DNA of 64,000 nt, from contig PNMW01000059.1 in NCBI GenBank assembly GCA_013823855.1, forward strand, positions 1 to 64,000, written 5' to 3'. The notes below the pieces were generated by a model, which worked only from the letters and a program-made list of their open reading frames with translations, had not been told where the DNA came from and ran no database searches. Of this stretch, positions 19,159 to 28,711 are shown one piece after another. Position 1 is the first letter of the stretch, and each line of letters begins with the position of its first letter. The DNA comes from Lysobacteraceae bacterium. Its GTDB lineage: Bacteria > Pseudomonadota > Gammaproteobacteria > Nevskiales > Nevskiaceae. The position numbers and the translations under genes were made by a program.

Positions 19159-22100
19159 TTGAATACCGATGAATATGAGCGCACAGGCCGTGCCCTACAC
19201 GCGGACTTCGCGGAAACGGTAGCGTCCATCTTGGAGTCGGCGATCTCCAAGGCCGGCGGTTTCAGGCTACAGCAGGTCAAGTCTCGGGCGAAGGACTGCG
19301 GGTCTCTACGCAAGAAGCTTATCGGGCGCGGGCTTCAGGACTCGCAGACCATCGAAGCAGAGATCAAGGATCTCGCGGGATGCCGCGCAATCTTCTACAC
19401 CAATGGCGACGTCACACGATTCGTCCGTTCCGGCCTAGTGCAAGAAAACTTCGAAGTGCTTGAGGTGAAGCTGCATCAGCCTGCGCCAACGGTGGATGAC
19501 GCCAAGGATCTATATGTGTCGAACCACTTTGTAGTCCGGCTGAAGCCAGATCGACTTTCTCTTACGGAGTACTCGCATCTGGCAGCGCTTCGCTGCGAGA
19601 TTCAGGTGCAGACTATCCTGAATCACACTTGGGCTGAGATGGCTCACGACATCATTTACAAGGAGCCCGAGATCGGCTCCGCCTTTGGCAGGGCTGCTTT
19701 TCAGCTGATCAAGGACCGCATGAAGCGGATCGCCGAGGTCTACTTGGTTCCAGCCGGCCACGAGGTGCAAAAGGTCGCGACCGATTTTCAAAGGTTGGTC
19801 GAAGGTAAAGAACTCTTTGACGGCAGGGCCCTAGATGAGGTTGTTTCGGCAGCGAATAACAACGCACGGGCCGACGCGCTCTCGACCTTTGCCGAGAACG
19901 TGCTCCCGCTGTACGACGATATCAACTCCGTTTACCCGGAGGTGGTATGGAAGCTTGTTGAGGCAACACGTCTTGCTAAAGACACTGCGTCGATCCCGAT
20001 CGAGACACCTTTCGGCACGCTCAATGCCAAGACCTTCGACGACATCGTGGCGGCTGTCGCGGAGGTGTTCAGGCAATACCGTTACGTTGATATCAAGCTA
20101 ACGATGGAGGCTCTACTGAGTCTATGGCTGCTTGAGCCGTCGGAAAAAGGTCGCAAGGCACTTCTGAAACTAGCGAAGGCCCTCGCGGATCACCAGATAG
20201 AGGTCTGGAAAAAGGTGGGCCCTAGAGTCCAAGAGATCCTCGTCGAGCGGATCGCGAAATTCGGTGACGACGAACTTGAAGCTTATCGCACCTTGGTTGT
20301 CGCCATGCTCGAAAGCTTGCTCGGAACCGAAGTGCGGGGAACGACATCCAGTTCATCAGCAGTCACGCTCCACCGCGGAGCAGTTGTCGCATCGAGCCGA
20401 TTGGCCGAATTGAGGGCAGTTGCGATCGCGCAGCTAAAGCGGCTTTTTGAACTGGCGACGACGGACAAAGATCGGGCCTTCGTGCTCCAGGCGCTGTACA
20501 AGGCGACGCAGCATCCCATCAATGTTTCAGGGAGTGACGCGCTCGCATTGCAGATCATGGAAGACTGCGCGCGCGTGATCGATTACTGGATCGAGATCGC
20601 GCCACGGTTGAGTCTTGAGCTGACACAACGCACAGAGGTCCGGGTTCACTGGCTACATCGCGCCTACTCCGCCCTACCGCCGTTGTTGCAGGGGAAACCA
20701 GAGTTCGAGGCCATGCAGGCTCATCTGATCGATTCGGCCATCCGCTTCCGCGACGCCGTCAACGCCAACGAGGACTACGTCATCTACAAAACCTTGGTCG
20801 GCTTTGACTCGGTGTTTGCGCCGCACTGGGAGCATCCGCCGCACGATTACGAGAGAGACAAGAAATACAGGAAAAGCCTGGAAGACCAACTGCTGGAGCG
20901 AGTCGACGAAGGCGGCGCGGAATTGTGGTTCGATCGCCTGAACCGCTACGCGATGACCGACGACACCGATCGCGCGACATTCATGACCTTTGGTAGCTTC
21001 ATCCACCAGATCGCCGCGACTCGCCCGCATGTGGCGATGCGGTTTATCGCGCGACTACAGCCGCCTTTGGAAAGCTTTCTGCCCGCGTTCCTGAAGGGGC
21101 TGGGCGAGAGCACGGCGCGCAAACAGGCCGAAGCGCTGATGAATCACTGGATAGATACCAACCGATACCTGGTCGAGATCAGCTTGTACTTTCGATCGAT
21201 GGTACCACCCGACCACGACCTTTTCCGCAAGTTGCTGGTCCGCGCCAAGGAGGTTGGCGACTTGCGGTCGGTCTGCAACATGATCATCGCCGCGTCCGAT
21301 CAATTTGAACGCGAGCCCGGAACGCTGATCGACGAAATTTTGCTTCCTGCGATCAGTTACCTGGCCGAACGGGGCAACTTCGACTGGCTGCACAACAGCA
21401 TGGTGTCTTGGTATGAAAGCAAGGTTGCCATGGCAATGGAACTGCCTCAGGCTGAAAGGATGTTGCAGGCCTTGGCTCGGCTACCCGAAATTGAGTCGAG
21501 TGCCGAACAGGTGCTGGGAGCCGTTGCAGAGAGATGGCCAGCAGCCGTTCTACAGTATTTCGCTGAACGTCTCGCACTTGAGCGTACGGACGCTAAGCCG
21601 ACGGGGTTCAATGCGATCCCTTATTCCATCCATCAGCTCTCACGCCCGCTGTCGGCTCAGCCGGACTTGCTGCTGGCCGTTGCCAGGGGGTGGTACGAAC
21701 AATATCCAGAACACTTCCAGTTCGAAGGCGGTCGGCTCATAGCAGCTGTGTTCAACGGGCTGCCTCCGGAGCTATCCGAACGACTCGACCGTATCGCGGA
21801 CGAGGGAACCACGGAAGCGCTCGAGTTCGTACTCGCAGTTCTCGACTGCATGGAAGGTGTGCCGCAGATCTTCGAGCTGGTTCGCAAAGTCGTCTCGATG
21901 CTACCCGCGGACAGTCCTTTACTCTCGGACGCGCATTCGGTGCTTATGAAGACTAGCGTGGTGAGAGGCGAGTTTGGGTTCGCCGAAGCCTATGAACAGA
22001 AGCGTCTAGCGGTCGCACCTTGGAGGGAGGACACCAGCGAACCAGTGCGATCGTTCGCCACCGAGTTCGTTCGCCGGATGGACGGCGAGATCGCGGCCGA

Positions 22101-22188
22101 ACATCGGTCCGCAGAAGCGTCCATCGCCATGCGCAAGCTGAGCTACGGAGAAAGCATTCGGCCCATGGACGGAGCGACGGGATCCTAG
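19159..22188 (+). CDS. Long RelA/SpoT-domain protein (1009 aa) with about 800-aa helical C-terminal region
   Basis: Synthetase-type motifs: CGSLRKKLIGRG, IKDLAGCRAIFY, YVSNHFVVRL, LRCEIQVQTILNHTWAEMAHDIIYK. The rest is unrecognised alpha-helical, possibly HEAT-like. TTG start. Confidence 0.8.
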   Translation: MNTDEYERTGRALHADFAETVASILESAISKAGGFRLQQVKSRAKDCGSLRKKLIGRGLQDSQTIEAEIKDLAGCRAIFYTNGDVTRFVRSGLVQENFEVLEVKLHQPAPTVDDAKDLYVSNHFVVRLKPDRLSLTEYSHLAALRCEIQVQTILNHTWAEMAHDIIYKEPEIGSAFGRAAFQLIKDRMKRIAEVYLVPAGHEVQKVATDFQRLVEGKELFDGRALDEVVSAANNNARADALSTFAENVLPLYDDINSVYPEVVWKLVEATRLAKDTASIPIETPFGTLNAKTFDDIVAAVAEVFRQYRYVDIKLTMEALLSLWLLEPSEKGRKALLKLAKALADHQIEVWKKVGPRVQEILVERIAKFGDDELEAYRTLVVAMLESLLGTEVRGTTSSSSAVTLHRGAVVASSRLAELRAVAIAQLKRLFELATTDKDRAFVLQALYKATQHPINVSGSDALALQIMEDCARVIDYWIEIAPRLSLELTQRTEVRVHWLHRAYSALPPLLQGKPEFEAMQAHLIDSAIRFRDAVNANEDYVIYKTLVGFDSVFAPHWEHPPHDYERDKKYRKSLEDQLLERVDEGGAELWFDRLNRYAMTDDTDRATFMTFGSFIHQIAATRPHVAMRFIARLQPPLESFLPAFLKGLGESTARKQAEALMNHWIDTNRYLVEISLYFRSMVPPDHDLFRKLLVRAKEVGDLRSVCNMIIAASDQFEREPGTLIDEILLPAISYLAERGNFDWLHNSMVSWYESKVAMAMELPQAERMLQALARLPEIESSAEQVLGAVAERWPAAVLQYFAERLALERTDAKPTGFNAIPYSIHQLSRPLSAQPDLLLAVARGWYEQYPEHFQFEGGRLIAAVFNGLPPELSERLDRIADEGTTEALEFVLAVLDCMEGVPQIFELVRKVVSMLPADSPLLSDAHSVLMKTSVVRGEFGFAEAYEQKRLAVAPWREDTSEPVRSFATEFVRRMDGEIAAEHRSAEASIAMRKLSYGESIRPMDGATGS

Positions 22189-22556
22189 CTTTTTGAGGCA
22201 GAAAACACATCGCGCTAACTAGTTTGATGGCATTCCGGTTGGATTGGACGTCACAATCAAATGCATCATGATGAGGGCCTTAGCCACGATAGTCCAACTT
22301 AAAACGCGACTGGCAGCTTCTGGCACCTCACGGACAGACATTGTTCTGACTTGACCCGTGATGCTCCGATGGCGCTCCAAGATGTCTTGGCGGTCAGGCC
22401 GATAAGGGGCAGGACTGCCGAAGTGCGGCAAACGGGAAGGTCCGACGATCCTCCGGCTGGGGCGGTACGCCCAATCGACGCGCAGCATTTGCTTCCACTG
22501 TTGCTGCTGACCAGCCCCCGCGACGTCGCTCTGAGCGGTCTACGGAAGGCTGGCCG

Positions 22557-22853
22557 GTCCAAATCGCCGGACTGAAGGCGATCTATCGGGACGGCTATCG
22601 GTACAAGAAGTCAGGCGTGATGCTGATGCAACTGATGCCGAAAGCGGAACGGCAGGCGACGCTGTTCGAGGATGTCAATGCCATCGCTCGGCGTGCTCGA
22701 CTGAACGAAGCGGTTGATCGGATCAATGCCCGGTTCGGTCGCAGGACCGTCGGGCTGGCCGGTGCAGGACTCGCGAAACGATGGGCGATGCGCTCGGAAA
22801 ATCGGACGCAGGCTTACACCACCCGGTGGGATGAGCTGCCGATGGTGAGATAG
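22557..22853 (+). pseudogene. 3' remnant of a second umuC
   Basis: YKKSGVMLMQLMPKAERQATLFEDVNAIARRARLNEAVDRINARFGRRTVGLAGAGLAKRWAMRSENRTQAYTTRWDELPMVR parallels the UmuC C-terminus ([83 protein letters not shown]). No polymerase core upstream. Confidence 0.85.
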
Positions 22854-22865
22854 GCTCCTTCCAGC

Positions 22866-24092
22866 TGCGGGTTCAACCGGTGGATGCAACAGCTTGGCGA
22901 TATCGTTCTGCTGGGGTCTGATAGTTGAGCGTTTTTCTCGGCCGTTCGTTCAGACGCCGAGCGATTGCGTTGAGCTTGGCCTGCGAGTGGACGGATAGAT
23001 CGGTGCCCTTCGGTAGATATTGCCGCAATAGTCCATTTGTATTTTCGTTCGTCCCTCTTTGCCACGGGTTCTGCGGGTCGCAGAAGTAAACCTGGACATC
23101 AGTCGCCAGCGTGAAGCGCCGATGCTCAGCCATCTCATGACCGCGATCCCAGGTCAGCGACCGGTAGAGCTCCTGCGGCAGCTTCCGTGCGTTCTTGATC
23201 AGTGCGTCGACGACGACTTCCGTGTGCTTGCTGGCCACCTTCACGAGCATTACATATCTCGTCTGCCGCTCGACGAGCGTCGCAATCTGGGTATCGGTAG
23301 TGCCGAAGAGCAGGTCGCCTTCCCAGTGCCCGGGTACGGCACGGTCATCGACCGACGGCGGCCGCTCACTGATCGACACGGTTTCGAGAATACGACCATG
23401 GTCACCGGTCTTCTGCGTGTGGTGTCGCGACCGGCGCATCGTTCGGGTACGACGCAGATACGCGAGGAGCTCCTTCTTCAAAGCCCCTCGCGTTTGAATG
23501 TAAAGCGTTCGGTAGATGGTCTCGTGGGACACCTGATCACTCGCGTCGAGGCAGGTCCGCTTTAGCCACCCAGCAATCTGCTCCGGCGACCATTCACGCT
23601 GCAGCTTCTCGGCCACCTGGCGAGCCAGGCTGGTATTCAACGCGAGCTTACAGACCTTGGGGCGCTTTGCCCGGTCCCATGCGGCGGCATCTGCTTGATG
23701 TGCCCGATAGCCGCCCGGGCCGCCGTTGCGCGTTATCTCCCGGCTGATCGTTGAAGGCGCTCGGCCCAATGCATCAGCGATCGACCGGATCGACCGACCG
23801 GCAACTAGGCTCCGAGAGACTTCTTCCCGCTCCGCCAACGTCATTGCACGGTCTGAGCGTCGCCGCCGAGGCGGCTCAATGCCGCCAGTGACCGATAAAA
23901 TCCGCTGAACCGATGAGTGGTTTCGATCAAATAGCTGAGCGATCTTCTGTAACGAGTCGCCTTTGCGCCAGCGCTCCCACATCAACGCTTTCTGGCTTTC
24001 GCTGTAATAAATCCGAGGTCTTTGAGGCATTTGCAGCACTCCCTCCTGCTCAGGGCAGGATCAGTGTGTTGCATCCACCGGTTGAACCCGCA
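22866..24092 (-). mobile_element. IS30-family insertion sequence
   Basis: Perfect 26-bp terminal inverted repeats tgcgggttcaaccggtggatgcaaca (22866-22891) and its reverse complement (24067-24092), flanked by a possible 2-bp GC duplication. Confidence 0.92.
22873..24039 (-). CDS. IS30 family transposase
   Basis: HTH regions plus DDE core (VPGHWEGDLLFGTTDTQIATLVERQTRYVMLVKV ... LTWDRGHEMAEHRRF ... DPQNPWQRGTNENTNGLLRQYLPKGTDL). Confidence 0.95.
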   Translation of the reverse strand: MLQMPQRPRIYYSESQKALMWERWRKGDSLQKIAQLFDRNHSSVQRILSVTGGIEPPRRRRSDRAMTLAEREEVSRSLVAGRSIRSIADALGRAPSTISREITRNGGPGGYRAHQADAAAWDRAKRPKVCKLALNTSLARQVAEKLQREWSPEQIAGWLKRTCLDASDQVSHETIYRTLYIQTRGALKKELLAYLRRTRTMRRSRHHTQKTGDHGRILETVSISERPPSVDDRAVPGHWEGDLLFGTTDTQIATLVERQTRYVMLVKVASKHTEVVVDALIKNARKLPQELYRSLTWDRGHEMAEHRRFTLATDVQVYFCDPQNPWQRGTNENTNGLLRQYLPKGTDLSVHSQAKLNAIARRLNERPRKTLNYQTPAERYRQAVASTG

Positions 24093-24200
24093 GCCCGAAG
24101 CGGACAGTGACAGCATCATGCGATCTGCCGACACGAAGACGTTCTTGCGTTACTGATTCGGCGTCAGCCTTGCGCATCATCCGGGAACTCTGCAACGCGT

Positions 24201-25328
24201 TCAGTCTCGCTGCAGGGGCCCTGTCTTCGACTCGGTCCGCATTGATCGTACGCGTTTCGCTGCCCGCCGGACCGAGTCCTTTCGCGTGCCGTTCGCTGGC
24301 GTCATCACGTGCTGCTTTGCGCGCGTAGTCTGCGCTGCCGTCACAGAGGAATTCGAATCGGGTGCCGCTTCTACATCGGTGGCATTGCGGCGAATCACGC
24401 GCGGCGATTGGCCCAGAACACGGAGAAACGCCAGGCGCATGTGATCCGCGCTCGTGAAGCCGACCGCAGCCGCGATCACCTCGAGAGTCTCGCGGCCCTC
24501 CTCGGCCCTCGGCTTGGCCGCCTCGACGCGAAGCCGCTCCACGAGCTTGGCGGGTGTTGTGCCCGTGGCGTGCATGAACGCGCGGCCGAATTGCCGGACG
24601 CTGAGGTTGGCGATCTCCGCGAGGCGCTCCACCGTCAGTGAATCCCCGAGGTGCTCGCGCACATGCGACAAGACTCGGCGCATCCGGTCGGTATCCGGGT
24701 CTACCCTGAGCAGGGTCGAGAACTGGAGCTGTCCTCCCGTCCGCCGCTGTGCGATCACGAGCTGACGCGCGATGGTCCGGGTGAGCTCGCGCCCGTAATC
24801 ATCCTCGATCATGGCCAGCGCGAGGTCGATCCCCGCGGTGATGCCGGCCGATGTCCAGAGTCGGCCGTCACGCGTGAAGATGCGATCGCCATCGACGCGA
24901 ATGCGGGGGTAAGCGGCCTGGAGGGCCGAGGCGTAAAACCAGTGCGTCGTCGCGCGCCGACCGTTCAGTGCTCCCGCGGCTGCAAGGACGAAGGCGCCCA
25001 CGCAGACACTCGCCACGCGACGCACGCGACGACGAATCGCCGACTGCACAAGCGCGATCTGATCGGAGGGCACTGCGACCTGTGTGCTGCGTTCCCCGGC
25101 GATGACGAACAAGGTGTCGAGCCCTTCGATGGAAGCCGGCTCGGTGGAGATGACCAGGCCTTCGCAACTCCGCACCGGGCCACCGTTGTGCGACAGGAAT
25201 CGCAGTCGGTAGCGCTCTTGTCCATCGGCATTGGCCAGAAAGAACGGCTCGAGCGCGCCGCTCAGGTCTAGAACGACGAAATCCGGGGTGACGAAGAAGC
25301 CGATCGTCAACGTGGAGCGCGGGGCCAT
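24201..25328 (-). CDS. GlxA-family AraC-type transcriptional regulator (DJ-1/PfpI domain plus AraC HTH)
   Basis: MAPRSTLTIGFFVTPDFVVLDLSGALEPF... VASVCVGAFVLAAAGALNGRRATTHW... and HTH LTVERLAEIANLSVRQFGRAFMHATGTTPAKLVERLRVEAAK. Confidence 0.9.
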   Translation of the reverse strand: MAPRSTLTIGFFVTPDFVVLDLSGALEPFFLANADGQERYRLRFLSHNGGPVRSCEGLVISTEPASIEGLDTLFVIAGERSTQVAVPSDQIALVQSAIRRRVRRVASVCVGAFVLAAAGALNGRRATTHWFYASALQAAYPRIRVDGDRIFTRDGRLWTSAGITAGIDLALAMIEDDYGRELTRTIARQLVIAQRRTGGQLQFSTLLRVDPDTDRMRRVLSHVREHLGDSLTVERLAEIANLSVRQFGRAFMHATGTTPAKLVERLRVEAAKPRAEEGRETLEVIAAAVGFTSADHMRLAFLRVLGQSPRVIRRNATDVEAAPDSNSSVTAAQTTRAKQHVMTPANGTRKDSVRRAAKRVRSMRTESKTGPLQRD

Positions 25329-25470
25329 GGTCGGTGCGAAAGAAGTTCGGAGACGCCAGTCTAGGACAGTGCAAATCGGCCGTACCGAAGATGGCCTTAA
25401 TCGACGGAAGAATGACCTTGTGTGGAACGGTGCTGCCGACGATCCTGCATGCACACCACCGGAGTCGCTC

Positions 25471-26169
25471 ATGAAGATCGCTTGCTATCTGTATCCCGGC
25501 TTCACTTCCCTGGACCTCATTGCCCCGATCACGGTCTGGCAGTTCGTACCGGGCGTGCAGTTCGAATTCATTGCTGCGAAGAAGGGTCCGGTCGACACCG
25601 ACACGGGCTTGGCGATGAGCGCCACCCACACCTACGCCGATGCATCCAGTGCTCCCGATGTCGTGTTCGTTCCCGGTGGTGCAACGCCGACGTACGAGGC
25701 GCTTTCGGACCAGGCGCTGCTCGACTCCATCGCCAAGTCGAGCACCCATGCGAAATGGGTCAGCAGTGTCTGCACCGGATCGCTGTTGCTCGGTGCCGCT
25801 GGCCTGCTGCAGGGATACCGCGCGGCCAGCCACTGGTTTGCACGCGATCTCCTGAGCGAGTTCGGCGCGATGCCCGACGACGCACGCGTCGTGATCGATC
25901 GCAACCGTGCGACTGGCGGCGGCGTCACCGCGGGCATGGACTTCGCGCTGCACATGGCGGGCCAGTGGGGTGGCGAACCCGCCGGCAAGTTGATCGAACT
26001 GATCGTGGAGTACGCGCCGCAGCCGCCGTTCAAGACTGGCCGACCGGAACTGGCCGACGCGGAGACCTTGGCGACCGCTCGCCAGGTCATCGAACCGTTG
26101 ATGCCGGCCGCGCTGGCCCAGCAGGCGGGAGCGCGACTCAAGCATCGACGAGCGGCGCATCCCGCCTGA
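25471..26169 (+). CDS. DJ-1/PfpI family protein
   Basis: MKIACYLYPGFTSLDLIAPITVWQFVPG ... WVSSVCTGSLLLGAAGLLQGYRAASHW (nucleophile elbow Cys). Confidence 0.92.
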   Translation: MKIACYLYPGFTSLDLIAPITVWQFVPGVQFEFIAAKKGPVDTDTGLAMSATHTYADASSAPDVVFVPGGATPTYEALSDQALLDSIAKSSTHAKWVSSVCTGSLLLGAAGLLQGYRAASHWFARDLLSEFGAMPDDARVVIDRNRATGGGVTAGMDFALHMAGQWGGEPAGKLIELIVEYAPQPPFKTGRPELADAETLATARQVIEPLMPAALAQQAGARLKHRRAAHPA

Positions 26170-26211
26170 TCGACCGCAGACCGCGATGCCCCGCTCGACC
26201 CAGGAACCCAC

Positions 26212-26958
26212 ATGAGACTCTCAGGAAAAGCCGCCTTGATCACCGGCGGCACCAGCGGCATAGGCGTGGCAACCGCCAAGCTGTTCGTCCAGGAAGGCGC
26301 GAAGGTCGCAGTCACGGGGCGCGACGAATCCAAGTTCGACGAGGTCAGAAAATCCCTCGGCACGGATGCTCTAATCATCAAGGTCGAGGTCCGTTCGCTC
26401 GCCGACGTGAAGGAGATGAGCCGGCAGGTCGGGGACCGTTTCGGTGGGGTCGACATCTTCTTCGGCAATGCCGGTCGCGCCCTTGCTTCGCCGCTGGACT
26501 CCACGGATGAAGCGCTATACGACGAGCTCATGGATAGCAACGTGAAGGGCCTGTTCTTCTCGATGCAGGCCATTGCACCCCTTCTGCGAGAAGGCGGCTC
26601 TGTGATCCTCAACACCAGCTTCCTGAATTCGACCGGCCGCATTGGGCTGTCACTCACGGCCGCGTCGAAGGCGGCCGTGCGCTCCTTCGCGCGGACCTGG
26701 TCGCAGGAACTGCTGCCGCGCAAGATTCGCGTCAACGCCGTGTCGCCTGGATTCATCAAGACCCCGATCATGTTGCGGATGGGCATGAGCGCAGAAGAAG
26801 TGAAGACACAGCAGGCCGGGGCCGCCTCGATCATTCCCATCGGCCGCATGGGAGAGCCGGAGGAGATTGCCGCCGCCACGCTGTTTCTCGCGAGCGATGA
26901 CTCAAGGTACGTCGTCGGCGCCGAGCTGGTGGTCGACGGTGGCATCTCGCAGCTCTGA
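26212..26958 (+). CDS. SDR family oxidoreductase
   Basis: KAALITGGTSGIGVATAKLF, catalytic SLTAASKAAV region, C-terminal YVVGAELVVDGGISQL. Confidence 0.95.
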   Translation: MRLSGKAALITGGTSGIGVATAKLFVQEGAKVAVTGRDESKFDEVRKSLGTDALIIKVEVRSLADVKEMSRQVGDRFGGVDIFFGNAGRALASPLDSTDEALYDELMDSNVKGLFFSMQAIAPLLREGGSVILNTSFLNSTGRIGLSLTAASKAAVRSFARTWSQELLPRKIRVNAVSPGFIKTPIMLRMGMSAEEVKTQQAGAASIIPIGRMGEPEEIAAATLFLASDDSRYVVGAELVVDGGISQL

Positions 26959-26996
26959 GTCTCATTCGTGGCCTGTATCTGCAACGGAGCCATTTC

Positions 26997-27410
26997 GTGC
27001 CCAAGACCATCGTCGAGATTCCAGAGGACAACCCGCAATTCAAAGGCGACCACTGGACGTTCGAGGAGTACGGCTATTCCGCAGCCGTGCGCGCCGGCGG
27101 TCTGCTCTTTATCGCTGGCATCGTGGGCTTCCGGCCTGACGGCACCATTCCCGAGTCGGTAGCCGAGCAGTCTGAGCTGGCCCTGAAGCGCACAGCGGAA
27201 CTGCTGCGCCTTGAAGGCCTGACGATGGCCGACCTCGTCGAGGTCGTCAGCTACCACGTGGATCTCGCAAAGAATTTGCCCGACTTCATCGCGGCCAAGG
27301 AACGCTACTTTCAGAAGCCGTTTCCCACCTGGACCATCCTCGGCATTCAAGCACTCGCACTGCCCGCGCTGAAGATCGAGGTTCGCAGCATCGCGGCCCT
27401 GAAGGCGTAG
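26997..27410 (+). CDS. RidA (YjgF/UK114) family protein
   Basis: YGYSAAVRAGGLLFIAGIVGFRPDGT ... LTMADLVEVVSYHVDL ... LPALKIEVRSIAAL. GTG start. Confidence 0.85.
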   Translation: MPKTIVEIPEDNPQFKGDHWTFEEYGYSAAVRAGGLLFIAGIVGFRPDGTIPESVAEQSELALKRTAELLRLEGLTMADLVEVVSYHVDLAKNLPDFIAAKERYFQKPFPTWTILGIQALALPALKIEVRSIAALKA

Positions 27411-27652
27411 CTCGTCCGATTCACGGGCGCTGATCCAATGTTGCTGTTGGCGTCACGGCAGCTCGCAGGGACGTGGCGAGCGTTGCTGTCGACTCCGATT
27501 GCGGATACTGGCGGCTGACCGCTTTTGGCACGCAACCGACCGATTAGCCGACGGGTGCTGTTAGCCCCAAGCGGTCGTTTGACGAAGTTGCCCGGCCCAT
27601 TCGAAGGAGACATTCGAGAGCGCCCATTGCCAGTGAAACGATGGGTGGCGGC

Positions 27653-28099
27653 TCAGACGGCGGGCGAACGCTTGGGGCGAGTTGGCAGCGGGAATTCGGA
27701 CTGGCGCAGGGCGCCCGATGCTGCGTCTTTCAGGAGACGCTGAAACGTCGCGCACTCCGCGTGACTCGGTGCAGGACAGGCTGCGGCGTGGCGCAGTCCG
27801 CGGCTGACGGCGCGCAGCTGCTTGATGCGGGTGTCGATCTCGTGCGCCTTCTGCGAGAGCAGCGTGCGGTCGATCTCGAACTTCCCCTGCGGCGTGAGCA
27901 TGAGCTTGATCTCGTCGAGGGACAGACCTGCTGTTTGGCCTAGGGCGATGAGGCCGAGCTGCTGGATCACCGTCGGAGCGAAGATCCGCCGAGCGCCGCG
28001 GCGGTTGAGGGAGGTAATCAAGCCCTGGCGCTCGTAGTAGCGCAGGGCCGACGCAGCGATACCGGTTTGCCTCGCCACCTGCGAAATATCCACCTGCAC
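27653..28099 (-). CDS. MerR family transcriptional regulator
   Basis: MQVDISQVARQTGIAASALRYYERQGLITSLNRRGARRIF. Confidence 0.92.
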   Translation of the reverse strand: MQVDISQVARQTGIAASALRYYERQGLITSLNRRGARRIFAPTVIQQLGLIALGQTAGLSLDEIKLMLTPQGKFEIDRTLLSQKAHEIDTRIKQLRAVSRGLRHAAACPAPSHAECATFQRLLKDAASGALRQSEFPLPTRPKRSPAV

Positions 28100-28107
28100 C
28101 CCCTTGC

Positions 28108-28125
28108 GTTGAAGTCGACTTCAAC
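28108..28125. promoter_or_regulatory. MerR-type operator palindrome GTTGAAGTCGACTTCAAC
   Basis: Perfect 18-bp palindrome between the divergent merR gene and the 28177 gene, adjacent to TTGCGT (28104) with a TATCGT 19 bp downstream. Confidence 0.7.
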
Positions 28126-28176
28126 TTGTATCGTCGCTTCTCACTTCAACGCAAAGCAACTGCACGGGGGTTCGCC

Positions 28177-28668
28177 ATGTCCACGATCGCCATCATTCTC
28201 TCAGTCCTTGCCATCGGGAGCGGCGCGACGTTGGTGATGGACGCCTGGCTTGTAGTCCTGCGTCGGTTGGGCGTGCGCACCGCCAGCATCGGCTTGATCG
28301 GGCGATGGGTGGCGCACATGCCGCGTGGACGCTTCTTGCACGCTTCGATCGCCAAGGCCGCGCCCGTCGAGCGCGAGAACGCGTTGGGCTGGGCCGTGCA
28401 CTACGCCATCGGTGTCGTCTTCGCGGGCCTGTTGGTCGCGATGACCGGCACCGGGTGGATCCAGACGCCGACCTGGGTCCCGGCGCTGATGTTCGGGGTG
28501 GTCTCAGTGGCAGCGCCGTTATTGGTCATGCAGCCGACAATGGGCTCGGGGCTTCTCGCCTCGAAGACTCCGACACCCTGGGCCAATTGCTTGCGCAGCT
28601 TGGTGAACCACAGCGTCTTCGGTATGGGCCTCTACGCCTCGGCGCTCGCGGTGGCGCAGCTCGTGTAG
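28177..28668 (+). CDS. DUF2938-like membrane protein
   Basis: MSTIAIILSVLAIGSGATLVMDAWLVVLRRLGV ... WAVHYAIGVVFAGLLVAMTGTGW; several TM segments. Confidence 0.75.
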   Translation: MSTIAIILSVLAIGSGATLVMDAWLVVLRRLGVRTASIGLIGRWVAHMPRGRFLHASIAKAAPVERENALGWAVHYAIGVVFAGLLVAMTGTGWIQTPTWVPALMFGVVSVAAPLLVMQPTMGSGLLASKTPTPWANCLRSLVNHSVFGMGLYASALAVAQLV

Positions 28669-28711
28669 CAGCGAACCTTCTTCCTATTCACATTCAACAT
28701 CGGAGCATTCC

